A stretch of DNA of 64,000 nucleotides from CAVORD01 sp963698535 (GCA_963698535.1 CAVORD010000001.1:62001-126000), one strand, 5' to 3'; shown: positions 39,775-48,268, numbered from the stretch's first letter. The notes: generated by a model not told the origin, from the letters alone. Made by a program: numbers and translations.

Positions 39775-40020
39775 ACATAACGGTCGGCGGTATGTGGTCT
39801 GTTGGCGCTTGTGTCGCGGTGGCGCGTGTTTTTGCACTCGTGGTGCGGTGCAGGGTTATGATGGTTAGTAGTTTATTCTCGCGTTGGCAAAAACCGTGAC
39901 ACCAGGAGGGAGTCCCCCGGCGGTGCCGGGGCGGCCCGCGGCGCCGGCCACAAATTATTCCTTTTTAGTTACATTATTGTCGCGCCGCGGAAGGCAATGA
40001 CCTATACCGACCTGTTAGCA
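39775..40020. repeat. attC site 21 (246 bases, with GC-rich insert)
   Basis: Cores ACATAAC (39775-39781) and GTTAGCA (40014-40020). GGCGGTATGTGGTCTGTTGGCGC and CGGAAGGCAATGACCTATACCGA remain; the inner pair is GTGTTTTTGC / GCAAAAACCGTGAC. An extremely GC-rich block (39904-39950, CCGGCGGTGCCGGGGCGGCC...) sits in the loop and can fold on itself. Confidence 0.92.
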
Positions 40021-40031
40021 ACTGGGCTTAT

Positions 40032-40595
40032 TTATCTTATTTCTACACCTTGATTTTCTAGGCTGGCTGCGGCACTTAGTACTGTATAGCTGCCAATTTT
40101 TCGAACGCTTAAGTTTTGTTGAATATGGTATTTAATCTGTCTAGATGTTTTTTCAATTTCTTTCCAGTCCCATTTACTTAATTTTCCATTTATTTTGTTG
40201 CTAGACTCCCATTTTAAGGCTCCTTTTTCGCTAAAATGACCTATATGTGAAAGGTGGAGTATATTATTTTGAATACCACCAAAGTACAATTGGATTAATC
40301 CCCATCCCTCCACTGAATAGCGAAAGTTATAACCATTACATTTTTCTGGGTCCAATTCTATTCTGTTATAAATTATTTCCCCTTTGAATCTTGGTGACCA
40401 CAATTGGAAGGTTAATGCAAATTGTCCTCCTTTTCTAAGGTCGAATTTTGAACTTATCTCGTTAGTGTTCTTGTATTCATTGATTTCTTTCCCATAAGGT
40501 GAATAATGATCAAATATCCGTAGATCTGTATTCTTGAAAATGAAATCAAGAATGTCAATTTTATCATTTTCGTCTGCAAAAAAATCGTATGTCAT
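40032..40595 (-). CDS. Hypothetical protein, most recently captured cassette
   Basis: 187 residues without signal peptide. MTYDFFADENDKIDILDFIFKNTDLRIFDHY and RKIGSYTVLSAAASLENQGVEI hint at a compact soluble alpha/beta protein; no family recognised. It lies in the cassette next to the recombinase gene, the position where new cassettes are expected to enter, so it may be the youngest in the array. Confidence 0.7.
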   Translation of the reverse strand: MTYDFFADENDKIDILDFIFKNTDLRIFDHYSPYGKEINEYKNTNEISSKFDLRKGGQFALTFQLWSPRFKGEIIYNRIELDPEKCNGYNFRYSVEGWGLIQLYFGGIQNNILHLSHIGHFSEKGALKWESSNKINGKLSKWDWKEIEKTSRQIKYHIQQNLSVRKIGSYTVLSAAASLENQGVEIR

Positions 40596-40620
40596 TATAT
40601 GGTTGTTTGTTGAGCCTTGT

Positions 40621-40710
40621 TGCTAACTAGTTTATATGTGGATAAAAGGTGTGCATAAGTTACATAAAAATGTAGTTATTGTGGATTTTGGGTGCTTTTT
40701 ATGTGGGGTT
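40621..40710. other. Candidate attI
   Basis: The last cassette arm ends GTTGCTAAC at 40627, after which the attC pattern stops and AT-rich DNA runs to the recombinase stop. It contains a direct repeat GTGGATAAAAGGTG (40638-40651) / GTGGATTTTGGGTG (40681-40694) and an inverted repeat TACATAAAAATGTA (40661-40674). Read on the minus strand the crossover would be at AAACTAG|TTAGCAAC, the G|TTA rule of attI. The repeats could be recombinase-binding sites. Confidence 0.65.
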
Positions 40711-40713
40711 GAT

Positions 40714-41877
40714 TTATAGGTCATCAAAGGGACTCCTGATATTTTGTAAACTCTTGTCGGTAACATGGGTGTAGATCTCTGTGGTTCGGCTGCTGCTATG
40801 ACCCAATAACTCCTGAATGTAGCGCAGATCTGTTCCAGACTCTAAAAGATGAGTGGCATAACTATGTCTCAGCCAGTGTAAACTTATCTCACTTCTTAAT
40901 CCGGCCGATGAACAAGCTCTCTTAAGCACCTTAACTATACTGCTGGCACTGTATTGCGACCCACGCTTTTGTCCCTCAAAAAGAAAATTTAACGGCTTGT
41001 ACCGCAGAAGATAACCATCTATCATGTCAATGGTCCTCCGCGAAATAGGTACAATCCGGTCCTTGTAGCCCTTCGCTTGAATAATCCGTACAACACCCCT
41101 TCTCTTATCTATGTCCGAGATCCTCAAATTTAATAATTCACTGCGCCGTAATCCACATGCATATACCAAACTCAACATTACCCTGTGCTTCTCATTTGGC
41201 GTCTCCTCTAGTATCTTCCTAATCTCTTCTTTGCTTAATACATTCGGAAGCCTCCTCCAGCCTCGAGGCCTCTCTATCTCACCCGGATTCATATCAGAGT
41301 TCAAGAAATGGGAATAATACTTCTTAACTGAACTAATCATCTGATTCTGAAAAGAGAAACTTAAACCCCTGGGTAAAATGTGCTCGTTGATATACCTCCT
41401 TAAATCATCAGGATCACAATCAACAGCTTCCTTCGGATGTACAAACCTGAGGAACTTTTCCATCATTGAACAATACGTCTGTACAGTCGTCCTGGGATAT
41501 CGCTGACCTTCCATCCACTCCCGGTAATTGTGAATGTCCTTAACCCCTTGTTTACTTAAATCCGGAAATTCATCATCCTTATTGGCTGTCCTTACTTTCG
41601 GGGGTTTTATGTCCTGACTGCCGACAACAGCCCTCTTTGATGGCGGTGGTTCAGTACTGTGAACAGGGAAATATAGATTAGCCTCACCACTGAACTTCTC
41701 AGACAAAACCTGCCTTATATCCGGGCCATCCTCAATGTGCCAGCATTGCATCCTTGAACTCCACCTTGAACCCCTAAGTTCCTTTGTCAAACTTATTATT
41801 CGCTTGTCATACGGAAACCTTAAAGCAATGCGCTTCTCTCCGTCATGTATAACTCTTTCAGCTTTTATCGTTATCAT
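40714..41877 (-). CDS. Tyrosine recombinase of the cassette array (non-classical integrase)
   Basis: 387 residues from the ATG at 41877 (an ATG at 41910 would add eleven). Catalytic set R244, K269, H334, R337, H360 and Y369 is complete (YACGLRRSELLNLR, LHWLRHSYATHLL, LLGHSSSRTTEIYTHV). A SAM-like core-binding domain spans 112-195. The N-terminal 80 residues (FPYDKRIISLTKELRGSRWSSRMQCW) form an extra domain frequent in Bacteroidota recombinases. The roughly 36-residue patch between K269 and H334 that marks classical IntI is absent. It points the same way as the cassettes, with attI behind its stop codon. Confidence 0.93.
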   Translation of the reverse strand: MITIKAERVIHDGEKRIALRFPYDKRIISLTKELRGSRWSSRMQCWHIEDGPDIRQVLSEKFSGEANLYFPVHSTEPPPSKRAVVGSQDIKPPKVRTANKDDEFPDLSKQGVKDIHNYREWMEGQRYPRTTVQTYCSMMEKFLRFVHPKEAVDCDPDDLRRYINEHILPRGLSFSFQNQMISSVKKYYSHFLNSDMNPGEIERPRGWRRLPNVLSKEEIRKILEETPNEKHRVMLSLVYACGLRRSELLNLRISDIDKRRGVVRIIQAKGYKDRIVPISRRTIDMIDGYLLRYKPLNFLFEGQKRGSQYSASSIVKVLKRACSSAGLRSEISLHWLRHSYATHLLESGTDLRYIQELLGHSSSRTTEIYTHVTDKSLQNIRSPFDDL

Positions 41878-42239
41878 ACTTACAGCGATTAAATATGTAA
41901 AAACGATCAATCTGCTCTCCTTGCGGGTTTACAGGAAAACTTAACTTTAGCTAATACTCGCGTAACGCCAATCACATCTCTCCCTAACCTCACATTCCTC
42001 TGAAACTCATATGTAATGACAGTAAGCGGAATCCCGCGCATAAAAAGTATTGCTTAATAAAATTAAAACATTTTTTGGATTTAAGCTATAGGTATGTGCT
42101 ATTTTTTCCCATCTAACCATCAGATGTAATGACATATATATTGAGAATTAAATGGCTTTGCTGGAAGATATTTGCCAGCCGTCAGGTCCACCCTGCTGTA
42201 GTCACGCCATTGCGTGACGAAGGCGGGTCACCGGACACC
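41878..42239. other. Upstream region of the recombinase and array boundary
   Basis: 362 bases without a gene. Two copies of ATGTAATGACA (42011-42021 and 42124-42134) lie 113 bases apart. A perfect hairpin GTCACGC-CATT-GCGTGAC (42201-42218) follows, without a T-run, close beyond the M24 gene's stop. No clear TAnnTTTG box was seen before the recombinase. Confidence 0.5.
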
Positions 42240-43574
42240 TCACTTTATCAGATACAACTTCCCGGGATATCCGTCGATAAGAAAGGCCCTGCCATTGGAG
42301 AAGACCATGTCATCTTCAAAGCCCATGCTAACCCTGACATTATCCCATTCAGGTACCTCTCCCGATACGCTGAACTCGAGGGCATAACTGGTATTGTTGT
42401 GAAGTGGATGCTCCCCTGAACCAGGAAGGAATTTCTGCTGCTCTGTCCTCCCAATGGTCATGCCGGAACCATGTCCGAAATAGTTGATGGGATGACTGTA
42501 CATTACCGGGTTCAGATTCTCAGCATTACCTCTTTCAAGGGTTTTGGCAAGTATCTCATTGCCCGATCTTCCCTCAACCATCTCCTCCAGTGAGATCTGC
42601 TGAAAACGGATACCCTGATTGTATACCGCTGTTAATCCTGCCGGTGCTTCATCCTCTCCGATTTTGCATATATACGCCAGATGCTGCATGTCCGTGGTGA
42701 GACCCATATAGCTGATGCCAACATCACAGTGAAGAAGATCGCCCCTGCGAATGATGTCATCATTGCCAAAAAGAGCCTTGCCGGCAGGTGAACGTATAAT
42801 ATCTATCGAAGGGAAGAACCAGTAATCATATCCCAGCGACTTGATCTTCTCAACGATCCACCATCTGACCTCGGCAGAGGTAGTGACATCAGGAATAATT
42901 ACGCTCAGTGAGTAGAATTCTTTTATCAGTTCATGGGCTGCAGTAGCCATAGTTTTAAGCAGACTGATCTCATATGGAGTGCGTGTCTCGTACCAACCCA
43001 TTACTACCTTTTTAGCCGATACCAGCCTGTCACGATACTTTTTGTCCAGGGCATTATAGAGCTTCTCATAATGGAGATGCGATAAGCCATTGGCATGGGA
43101 AAAGTCGTCGAGAACGGAGTTGTCGTAGTTGATCCCTATTCTCTTAGGATCGGCTTTATTGATATAGTCAGCAACAGCCTTAAACTGTGCATCGGCTCCA
43201 CTGGCTCGATCGGTGAATATACCCTCATACATCGGGCCGGAAGCATAAGGTCCGTGCCATGTGGCAGAGAGTTTCCTAAAACCGTCTTTGCTGTCATGAA
43301 AGATCACTATCGACAGTCGCCTGGCACCATCGCCCGGCCATGCGTTAAGCGTGCGGTATACCGGATCCTCACTGTTCTCAAAATTTATGATCACCCACAT
43401 ATCCAGTCCTTCACGACGCATTATCCCGGGCAAAACACTGTCGATCTTCCACGCAAGATTCTTATTGTACTCCTCCGTCTGCTTCTTCAGCGACATTATC
43501 GCAGGGTAGTTCTGACCATACCCGGCGGTACCTGTGATAATTGATATCAGAATAAAAAGGATTGATCTCTTCAT
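42240..43574 (-). CDS. Secreted M24-family metallopeptidase
   Basis: 444 residues. Signal peptide ending GYGQ, an N-terminal creatinase/prolidase-like domain (to about 190), then the pita-bread domain with ligands in HCDVGISYMGLTTDMQH, YFGHGSGMTIG, LEFSVSGEVPEW and MGFEDDMVF. Homologous in layout to the aminopeptidase at 0.7 kb but exported, so it probably acts on X-Pro peptides in the periplasm. Confidence 0.88.
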   Translation of the reverse strand: MKRSILFILISIITGTAGYGQNYPAIMSLKKQTEEYNKNLAWKIDSVLPGIMRREGLDMWVIINFENSEDPVYRTLNAWPGDGARRLSIVIFHDSKDGFRKLSATWHGPYASGPMYEGIFTDRASGADAQFKAVADYINKADPKRIGINYDNSVLDDFSHANGLSHLHYEKLYNALDKKYRDRLVSAKKVVMGWYETRTPYEISLLKTMATAAHELIKEFYSLSVIIPDVTTSAEVRWWIVEKIKSLGYDYWFFPSIDIIRSPAGKALFGNDDIIRRGDLLHCDVGISYMGLTTDMQHLAYICKIGEDEAPAGLTAVYNQGIRFQQISLEEMVEGRSGNEILAKTLERGNAENLNPVMYSHPINYFGHGSGMTIGRTEQQKFLPGSGEHPLHNNTSYALEFSVSGEVPEWDNVRVSMGFEDDMVFSNGRAFLIDGYPGKLYLIK

Positions 43575-43838
43575 GAATTAATTAATTGAGTTGTCAGGCA
43601 GTAAATATAATAAATTGAGATTAGTTCGGGTCTGCGGTTGAGGGTTGAAGTAGGTTTAATAGCTTAATTGGATCGTGTTGGTCTTCACTCATTTGTCCGG
43701 TTAAGGCTCCTGATTACTGTTACTTGTCATCCATTACTCTGACTACTCATTCTTAACCCTGCCAGGCCCTTACACTGGAGGCTCTTCCGCTCTGCCGTTG
43801 CCGTCGCCGTTCTGCCTTCGCCGTCGCCCTGTCCGCCA

Positions 43839-44747
43839 CTAACATCCTTCCCCGTTGCGGGAGGTGCAGCGGTAAAACAGTATGATGGAGAATGTAATAA
43901 TGATCATACCCGTTACTGATACCCACTCAGGATTCTCACCGGGGATCATCAACCAACTCAAAATAGCGCCGAAAACAGGTATAAGGAACTTCCAGAAATT
44001 GAGGTCCGAAACTTTTACTCCCGGCCTCTTAAGAAGAACATACCATATTGAGAAGGAGACTGCGCTCAGGAAGGCCAGCCATGATAAAACAAGCCAGTAC
44101 CTTAACGGGAGAGCCCCTTCGGGCCATCCTCCGAATGGGATGGAAAAGATAAAAAGCATTAACCCGCCCATAAGCAGGGTAGAGGAACTTAAAACATGAG
44201 GATTGATGTTCTTACCCTTCTTTGAAACAATAACATTGGAGATGCCGGTTACTATGTTGGCACTGAAAATCAGAACGACACCAATTATCTCCCTGTGACT
44301 GCCAAAACCAAAGGTCTGCCGGCCCGCGCTTACAAGCACAACACCAACAATTCCCAGGACTATGGTCGTTATCTTCATCGCCGACAACTTGTCCTCCTTC
44401 ATCATTATCGCCGCAACAATAGCAACAACAAGGGGCTGGGCTCCGACTATTATTGCACCGATGGCGCCAGGGACCATATCCATGCCATAATAGAAGAATA
44501 TATAGTTGAAGAAGGTCTGAAGAAGGGTGACGTAGAGAACAAGCTTTTTATTCTCCTTCACCATTTTCATATAGCCACCCGACCTTAGCGCTATTGGAAG
44601 AATCAATAGTCCTGAAATAAAGAATCTTACCCCTGCAAAATGCAACGGTGGAGCATATAAAAGGCCTATCTTAATGAAAGGATAGGCTGTTGCCCACAGC
44701 AGACATGCAATGACCGCCAGTAATACTGTATTGTTTTCTCTTTTCAA
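43839..44747 (-). CDS. EamA/DMT-family exporter
   Basis: 302 residues with ten hydrophobic segments in two EamA repeats (first: LLAVIACLLWATAYPFIKIGLLYAPPLHFAGVRFFISG; second begins near GVVLIFSANIVTGISNVIVSK). DMT exporters move small metabolites such as amino acids out of the cell. The 264 bases downstream of the M24 gene's start hold only a GCCGTTGCCGTCGCCG low-complexity patch. Confidence 0.9.
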   Translation of the reverse strand: MKRENNTVLLAVIACLLWATAYPFIKIGLLYAPPLHFAGVRFFISGLLILPIALRSGGYMKMVKENKKLVLYVTLLQTFFNYIFFYYGMDMVPGAIGAIIVGAQPLVVAIVAAIMMKEDKLSAMKITTIVLGIVGVVLVSAGRQTFGFGSHREIIGVVLIFSANIVTGISNVIVSKKGKNINPHVLSSSTLLMGGLMLFIFSIPFGGWPEGALPLRYWLVLSWLAFLSAVSFSIWYVLLKRPGVKVSDLNFWKFLIPVFGAILSWLMIPGENPEWVSVTGMIIITFSIILFYRCTSRNGEGC

Positions 44748-44934
44748 GTTCTAACAGGAATTCGCAAATATCAGTAAAATTAGAGCTTAATGTTACTGTC
44801 CGCCTCTTTTTTTATATGTTTAAAATCATCTCCTTACATCTTTATCGGGCTCTTACTTCCGATGCTTATTAAAACATTCCTATTTTTGATGCAGGAGGAG
44901 AAGCCCCATTAATTGAGATGAAAGATCAATAACT

Positions 44935-45390
44935 ATGTTCAGCAAAGAGGAAAAAAAGGAGATGAGGGTTGAATACTGGGATAAGTTCAACCTCCTGACG
45001 GGTAAAAGAAGACTGCGTTCGCGCAGGAAAGCAAAGTGGATGCTTGAACATACAGGTATAAAGCAGGTTAAGCTGAAGTTTCACTTCGATGAGACCCATG
45101 CCCTCGTAGGGATCGATGTCGACACTGCCAATATGGACAAACGGGTTGATCTGTTCGATAAGCTTGAGAAACTTAAAACTCTGCTCGAAAAAGCTATGGG
45201 TCACCCAATGATATGGGAACTTGACTATGAGACAGAAACCGGCAAAAAACTAAGCCGTGTTTATTGCCGGCTGGATAATGTCAATATTTTTGACCGCGAC
45301 TGCTGGGGCGATGTGGCTCAGTTCATGTACGATAACATGAGACGACTGGAAGATTTCTTCATCGAATACCGCGATTATCTTAAGTATTGA
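44935..45390 (+). CDS. DUF4268 protein
   Basis: 151 residues, full family length. EYWDKFNLLTGKRRLRSRRKAKWMLEHTGIKQVKLKFHFDETHALVGIDV is the DUF4268 core; it ends with NMRRLEDFFIEYRDYLKY. The domain resembles nuclease-associated folds; as a stand-alone protein its function is unknown. First plus-strand gene of the right flank; a terminator-like hairpin follows. Confidence 0.9.
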   Translation: MFSKEEKKEMRVEYWDKFNLLTGKRRLRSRRKAKWMLEHTGIKQVKLKFHFDETHALVGIDVDTANMDKRVDLFDKLEKLKTLLEKAMGHPMIWELDYETETGKKLSRVYCRLDNVNIFDRDCWGDVAQFMYDNMRRLEDFFIEYRDYLKY

Positions 45391-45529
45391 TATTTTTTTT
45401 TCAATTGAACCGAACAAAAAGAAATGTTTCTTGTTTTATGTTCGTATGATCCGGCACTCTCGTGCCTCCCTGACGTGGGAATACTGAAAAGTATAATAAG
45501 GATCAACAATCATTTTCATGGTGGGATAT

Positions 45530-45574
45530 GGATTTTAAGCCTAAATAAGTAATTTAGGCTTAAATCCTTTTTTT
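45530..45574 (+). terminator. Strong hairpin and T-run touching the next start codon
   Basis: Inverted repeat GGATTTTAAGCCTAAAT (45530-45546) / ATTTAGGCTTAAATCC (45552-45567) followed by seven T (45568-45574). It fits an intrinsic terminator of the DUF4268 gene, but the ATG of the TPP enzyme follows directly at 45575, so it may also act as an attenuator or be part of a leaderless arrangement. Confidence 0.8.
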
Positions 45575-47204
45575 ATGACCATTACCGAATATATTGCTCA
45601 ATTCCTCGCTGAGAACGGTGTAAAACACGTCTATGGCATCCCGGGAGGTCCTTCGATAAGACTTATTGATGACCTTGAAAAAGAGGGAGTAAGGTTTATC
45701 CTTACCTCCGACGAGTCATCGGCAGGGGTGATGGCCGCAGTAACCGGAAGATTGACCGGCATACCGGGCGTCTGCCACTCTACATTCGGACCCGGAGCAA
45801 CTAACCTCGCTACAGGAGTGGGTACGGCCCTGCTCGACAGAAATCCATTGATTGCAATAACTACGGAGATATCCGATTACTATCTGAAGCGTACCGCCCA
45901 GATGAATATCGATCATCAGAAACTATTTACCCCCGTTACCAAAGCTACCTTCAGACTTAATCAGAAGAATATCACCGGCTTGCTGAAAAATGCATTTTCC
46001 ATCGCTAACGATGAATACCCCGGACCGGTGCACCTTGGACTGCCTTCTGACTTGGGAGGGCTGGAACTGACAGAAATTTGAAAAAGAAGAGAAGGAGTTT
46101 GAAAGGATAAAAGTTTCAAACCCTGTGAAGGAGATAGCCAAAGCGCTGGCATCCTCCAAAAGACCTATCCTGGCGGTGGGACTTACTTCGGCCCGGTATG
46201 ATCTGAAAAGTGAGGTCCGGAGATAGCCACGAAATACAATCTGCCGGTGGTGATCACACCTATGGCAAAAGGTATTATCGATGAGGATCATCCTAATTTC
46301 GCAGGTGTGCTGTTTCATGCTTTGAGCCATAACATAAAACCTCTCGTTGAACAGTGCGACCTGGTAATAGCACTGGGCTACGACCAGGTGGAGTATAATT
46401 ACGAATCGTGGTGCCCGGGGAAACAGATCATCCAGTTTAATACTGTACTAACCGATCTGCCGCCTGAGTACAGAGTCACTTCAGTTCGTCTCACATCCGT
46501 CTGAGTGGTTCTCTTTCATTGAAAAAAAGATGAAGCCCAAAGAGGAAAATATCTCAGTAATTAATAACATAGTTAACTATATAGTTAATAACATAGTTAT
46601 TGATAATGTGGTCCGTGGCACCGGCGATTCCGATGCAGTGGCTGTAACAGGTATACCCGCGGTTGATGCACTGCTGACACTCAGGGAACTTATTCCTGAA
46701 GATATGCCCGTTGCATTCGACGTAGGCTCTCACCTGCATGTTGCCGGACGATTCTGGAAGACACCCGGAATAGAAAAGATGGTTATGACCAATGGCTGGT
46801 CGTCGATGGGCTTCGCCATACCTGCTGCCAATGCCATTGCCCTGAACGACGAGGGTGGAAGAGCGGTGGCAATACTTGGCGACGGATGTTTCCTGATGAG
46901 GGCAGGGGAGGTGATGACAGCCCGCCGGTATAACCTTAATGTGGTCTATTTCATTCTTAACGACAATGAGCTGAACCTTATTAGGGTGAAACAGGGATGG
47001 CAGGGTAGCAAATCGAAGGCGACCAGCCTCTGCGAAGGTGATTTCTTTGGTGCCGATACCTTCCTTGGAATACCTCTCTTTAAGGCCGAAACGGAAAAGG
47101 AATTAAGAAAAGCTGTGAAAAGAGCGCTGGAAAGCGAAGGACCCGTGATCGTTAATATCACAATCGATCCGGAGCAATATCACTCCGTTATTTCAAGGCA
47201 GTGA
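45575..47204 (+). pseudogene. Thiamine-pyrophosphate enzyme (acetolactate-synthase-like), frameshifted
   Basis: Three consecutive frames together give a complete TPP enzyme of about 540 residues. Part 1 (45575-46081) has the PYR domain (NGVKHVYGIPGGPSIRLIDDL with the glutamate region ESSAGVMAA); part 2 continues FEKEEKEFERIKVSNP, shifts near 46080 and again near 46225 to IATKYNLPVVITPMAKG; part 3, after a shift near 46480, carries the PP domain with GDG...ND (ILGDGCFLMRAG, FILNDNELN). The substrate may be a 2-oxo acid. Three single-base shifts look like decay or read error. Confidence 0.85.
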
Positions 47205-47727
47205 GATATTCTGATCGTAACATGGCGTAGATGCAACTGTCACCGATAGTATCGTTCTTGATAACATAGTTGCGGAGGTTTGCCTCCAGACGGTAACCCG
47301 ATTTCTCAAGCACTCTCCTTGATGCTCCGTTGGCAGCAAAAGGTTCAGCATATATTCTTTCCAGATCAAAAGACTCAAAGCCGAGCTTCGTTATAAGAGG
47401 AATGGCCTCAGTGGCAATACCGTTGCCCCAGTATTTTTCACCTATGAAATATCCTATCTCTCCGTTAAGTCTGTAGATGTCATCCTTGAAGGTCAGACTT
47501 ATACTTCCCGCCAGATCCCCCTTATACTCAATGGCAAATACCATGTCCCGGAAACCGTCGGCCAGTACCATACCTATCCATTTACGGGCGTCATCAATGG
47601 TATAAGGATGGGGGAACCCGTCACGCAGATTCGATGCTATGGTAAAGTTGTTGGCAATTACCGCAAGATCACCTGCATCATCCATCCGGTAGGGGCGAAG
47701 GATGATATTTTTACCTTTTAAAATCAT
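47188..47727 (-). CDS. GNAT N-acetyltransferase (RimJ/RimL type)
   Basis: 179 residues. ILRPYRMDDAGDLAVIANN at the start, YFIGEKYWGNGIATEAIPLITKLGFESFDLERIYAEPFAANGASRRVLEKSGYR carries the acetyl-CoA loop and the motif of ribosomal-protein/peptide acetyltransferases. Convergent with the TPP enzyme, overlapping its 3' end by 17 bases. Confidence 0.93.
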   Translation of the reverse strand: MILKGKNIILRPYRMDDAGDLAVIANNFTIASNLRDGFPHPYTIDDARKWIGMVLADGFRDMVFAIEYKGDLAGSISLTFKDDIYRLNGEIGYFIGEKYWGNGIATEAIPLITKLGFESFDLERIYAEPFAANGASRRVLEKSGYRLEANLRNYVIKNDTIGDSCIYAMLRSEYLTALK

Positions 47728-47800
47728 ATCTCTGAGTTGTAAAGGATAAAATTAATAATTATTCATCTCCTGACACTTGTAGTAGTCAGAGATACTACCT

Positions 47801-47845
47801 GCCAAAAACAAATAAAGCCGGGGATCCTTTTCTCGAATCCCCGGC
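47801..47845 (-). terminator. Intrinsic terminator of the bTHX gene
   Basis: On the minus strand a nine-pair stem GCCGGGGAT / ATCCCCGGC (47817-47845) with an eleven-base loop is followed by TTTATTTGTTTTT. It lies about 33 bases beyond the bTHX stop. Confidence 0.88.
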
Positions 47846-47878
47846 ATACTAATCCTTTATGAAAACAGGCAGAACCGT

Positions 47879-48268
47879 CTACTTCTTCTTCGTGGTATCT
47901 TTCTTTTTTACCTCCTTCTTAGGCTCCTTCTTCACCTCTTTCTTAACTTCCTTCTTCACCTCTTTTTTTACAGCAGGCCTTGAGCTTGCCTTTTTCTCAG
48001 GCTTCTCAGCAGGGGCCGCTTTTACCTCTTTCTTTTCAGGCTTCTCAACAGGTGTAGCTTTAACCTCCATCTTTTCCTCCTTTACAGCTGTTTCAACGGC
48101 TTTTACTTCTACTGGCTCAGGCTTAGGTGTCTTTGGAGCAACCGCTTTCTTTTTTGGTTCAGCAACAGCAGGGGCCGGGGCAACCGACTTCTTGTTTTTC
48201 CTGCGACGCTTGCCATAAGTGCCTGCAAAAAGTTTTCCTCTCCTTGATTTTTTGTCTCCTTTTCCCAT
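47879..48268 (-). CDS. 30S ribosomal protein bTHX with Lys/Glu-rich extension
   Basis: 129 residues. The first 25 (MGKGDKKSRRGKLFAGTYGK) are the bTHX protein of the 30S head, normally 25-50 residues long. The rest is a low-complexity tail of Lys, Glu, Ala, Pro and Val with repeated KKEVKKEVKK, comparable to histone H1-like or PrfB-type tails. The fusion is unusual and could add RNA or DNA contacts. Terminator follows. Confidence 0.9.
   Translation of the reverse strand: MGKGDKKSRRGKLFAGTYGKRRRKNKKSVAPAPAVAEPKKKAVAPKTPKPEPVEVKAVETAVKEEKMEVKATPVEKPEKKEVKAAPAEKPEKKASSRPAVKKEVKKEVKKEVKKEPKKEVKKKDTTKKK

Larger units (their letters stand above)
7671..41877 (-). mobile_element. Chromosomal integron-like cassette array with inverse recombinase
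   Basis: About 34 kb (possibly from 2.27 kb) of promoter-poor cassettes, all on one strand, separated by attC-like palindromes and ending at a candidate attI and a tyrosine recombinase. Twenty cassettes between 20.96 and 40.63 kb have intact ends; older ones to the left are eroded. Within each cassette the terminal arms are complementary, as the circular-cassette model requires. Eight cassettes are toxin-antitoxin modules. Homogeneous attC sites and length match sedentary chromosomal integrons such as that of Vibrio cholerae; gene orientation matches the inverse integron of Treponema denticola. Confidence 0.88.

Noticed and set aside
20839..40020. CRISPR array
   Set aside because: Repeats are 67-450 bases apart in size, palindromic and separated by genes; no short regular spacers and no cas genes.
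20839..40020. Intrinsic terminators as explanation of the intergenic palindromes
   Set aside because: They lack a terminal T-run in gene direction, have conserved cores at both ends and long conserved loops, and the flanks match within cassettes.
7671..41877. Prophage or integrative conjugative element
   Set aside because: A tyrosine recombinase is present but no capsid, terminase, relaxase or tra genes; the repeats separate every gene.
42201..42218. Terminator of the M24 peptidase gene
   Set aside because: Perfect hairpin but no T-run follows on either strand; left as unassigned.
47859..48218. Plus-strand frame rich in FFTSF
   Set aside because: Shadow of the Lys/Glu-rich bTHX tail on the other strand.
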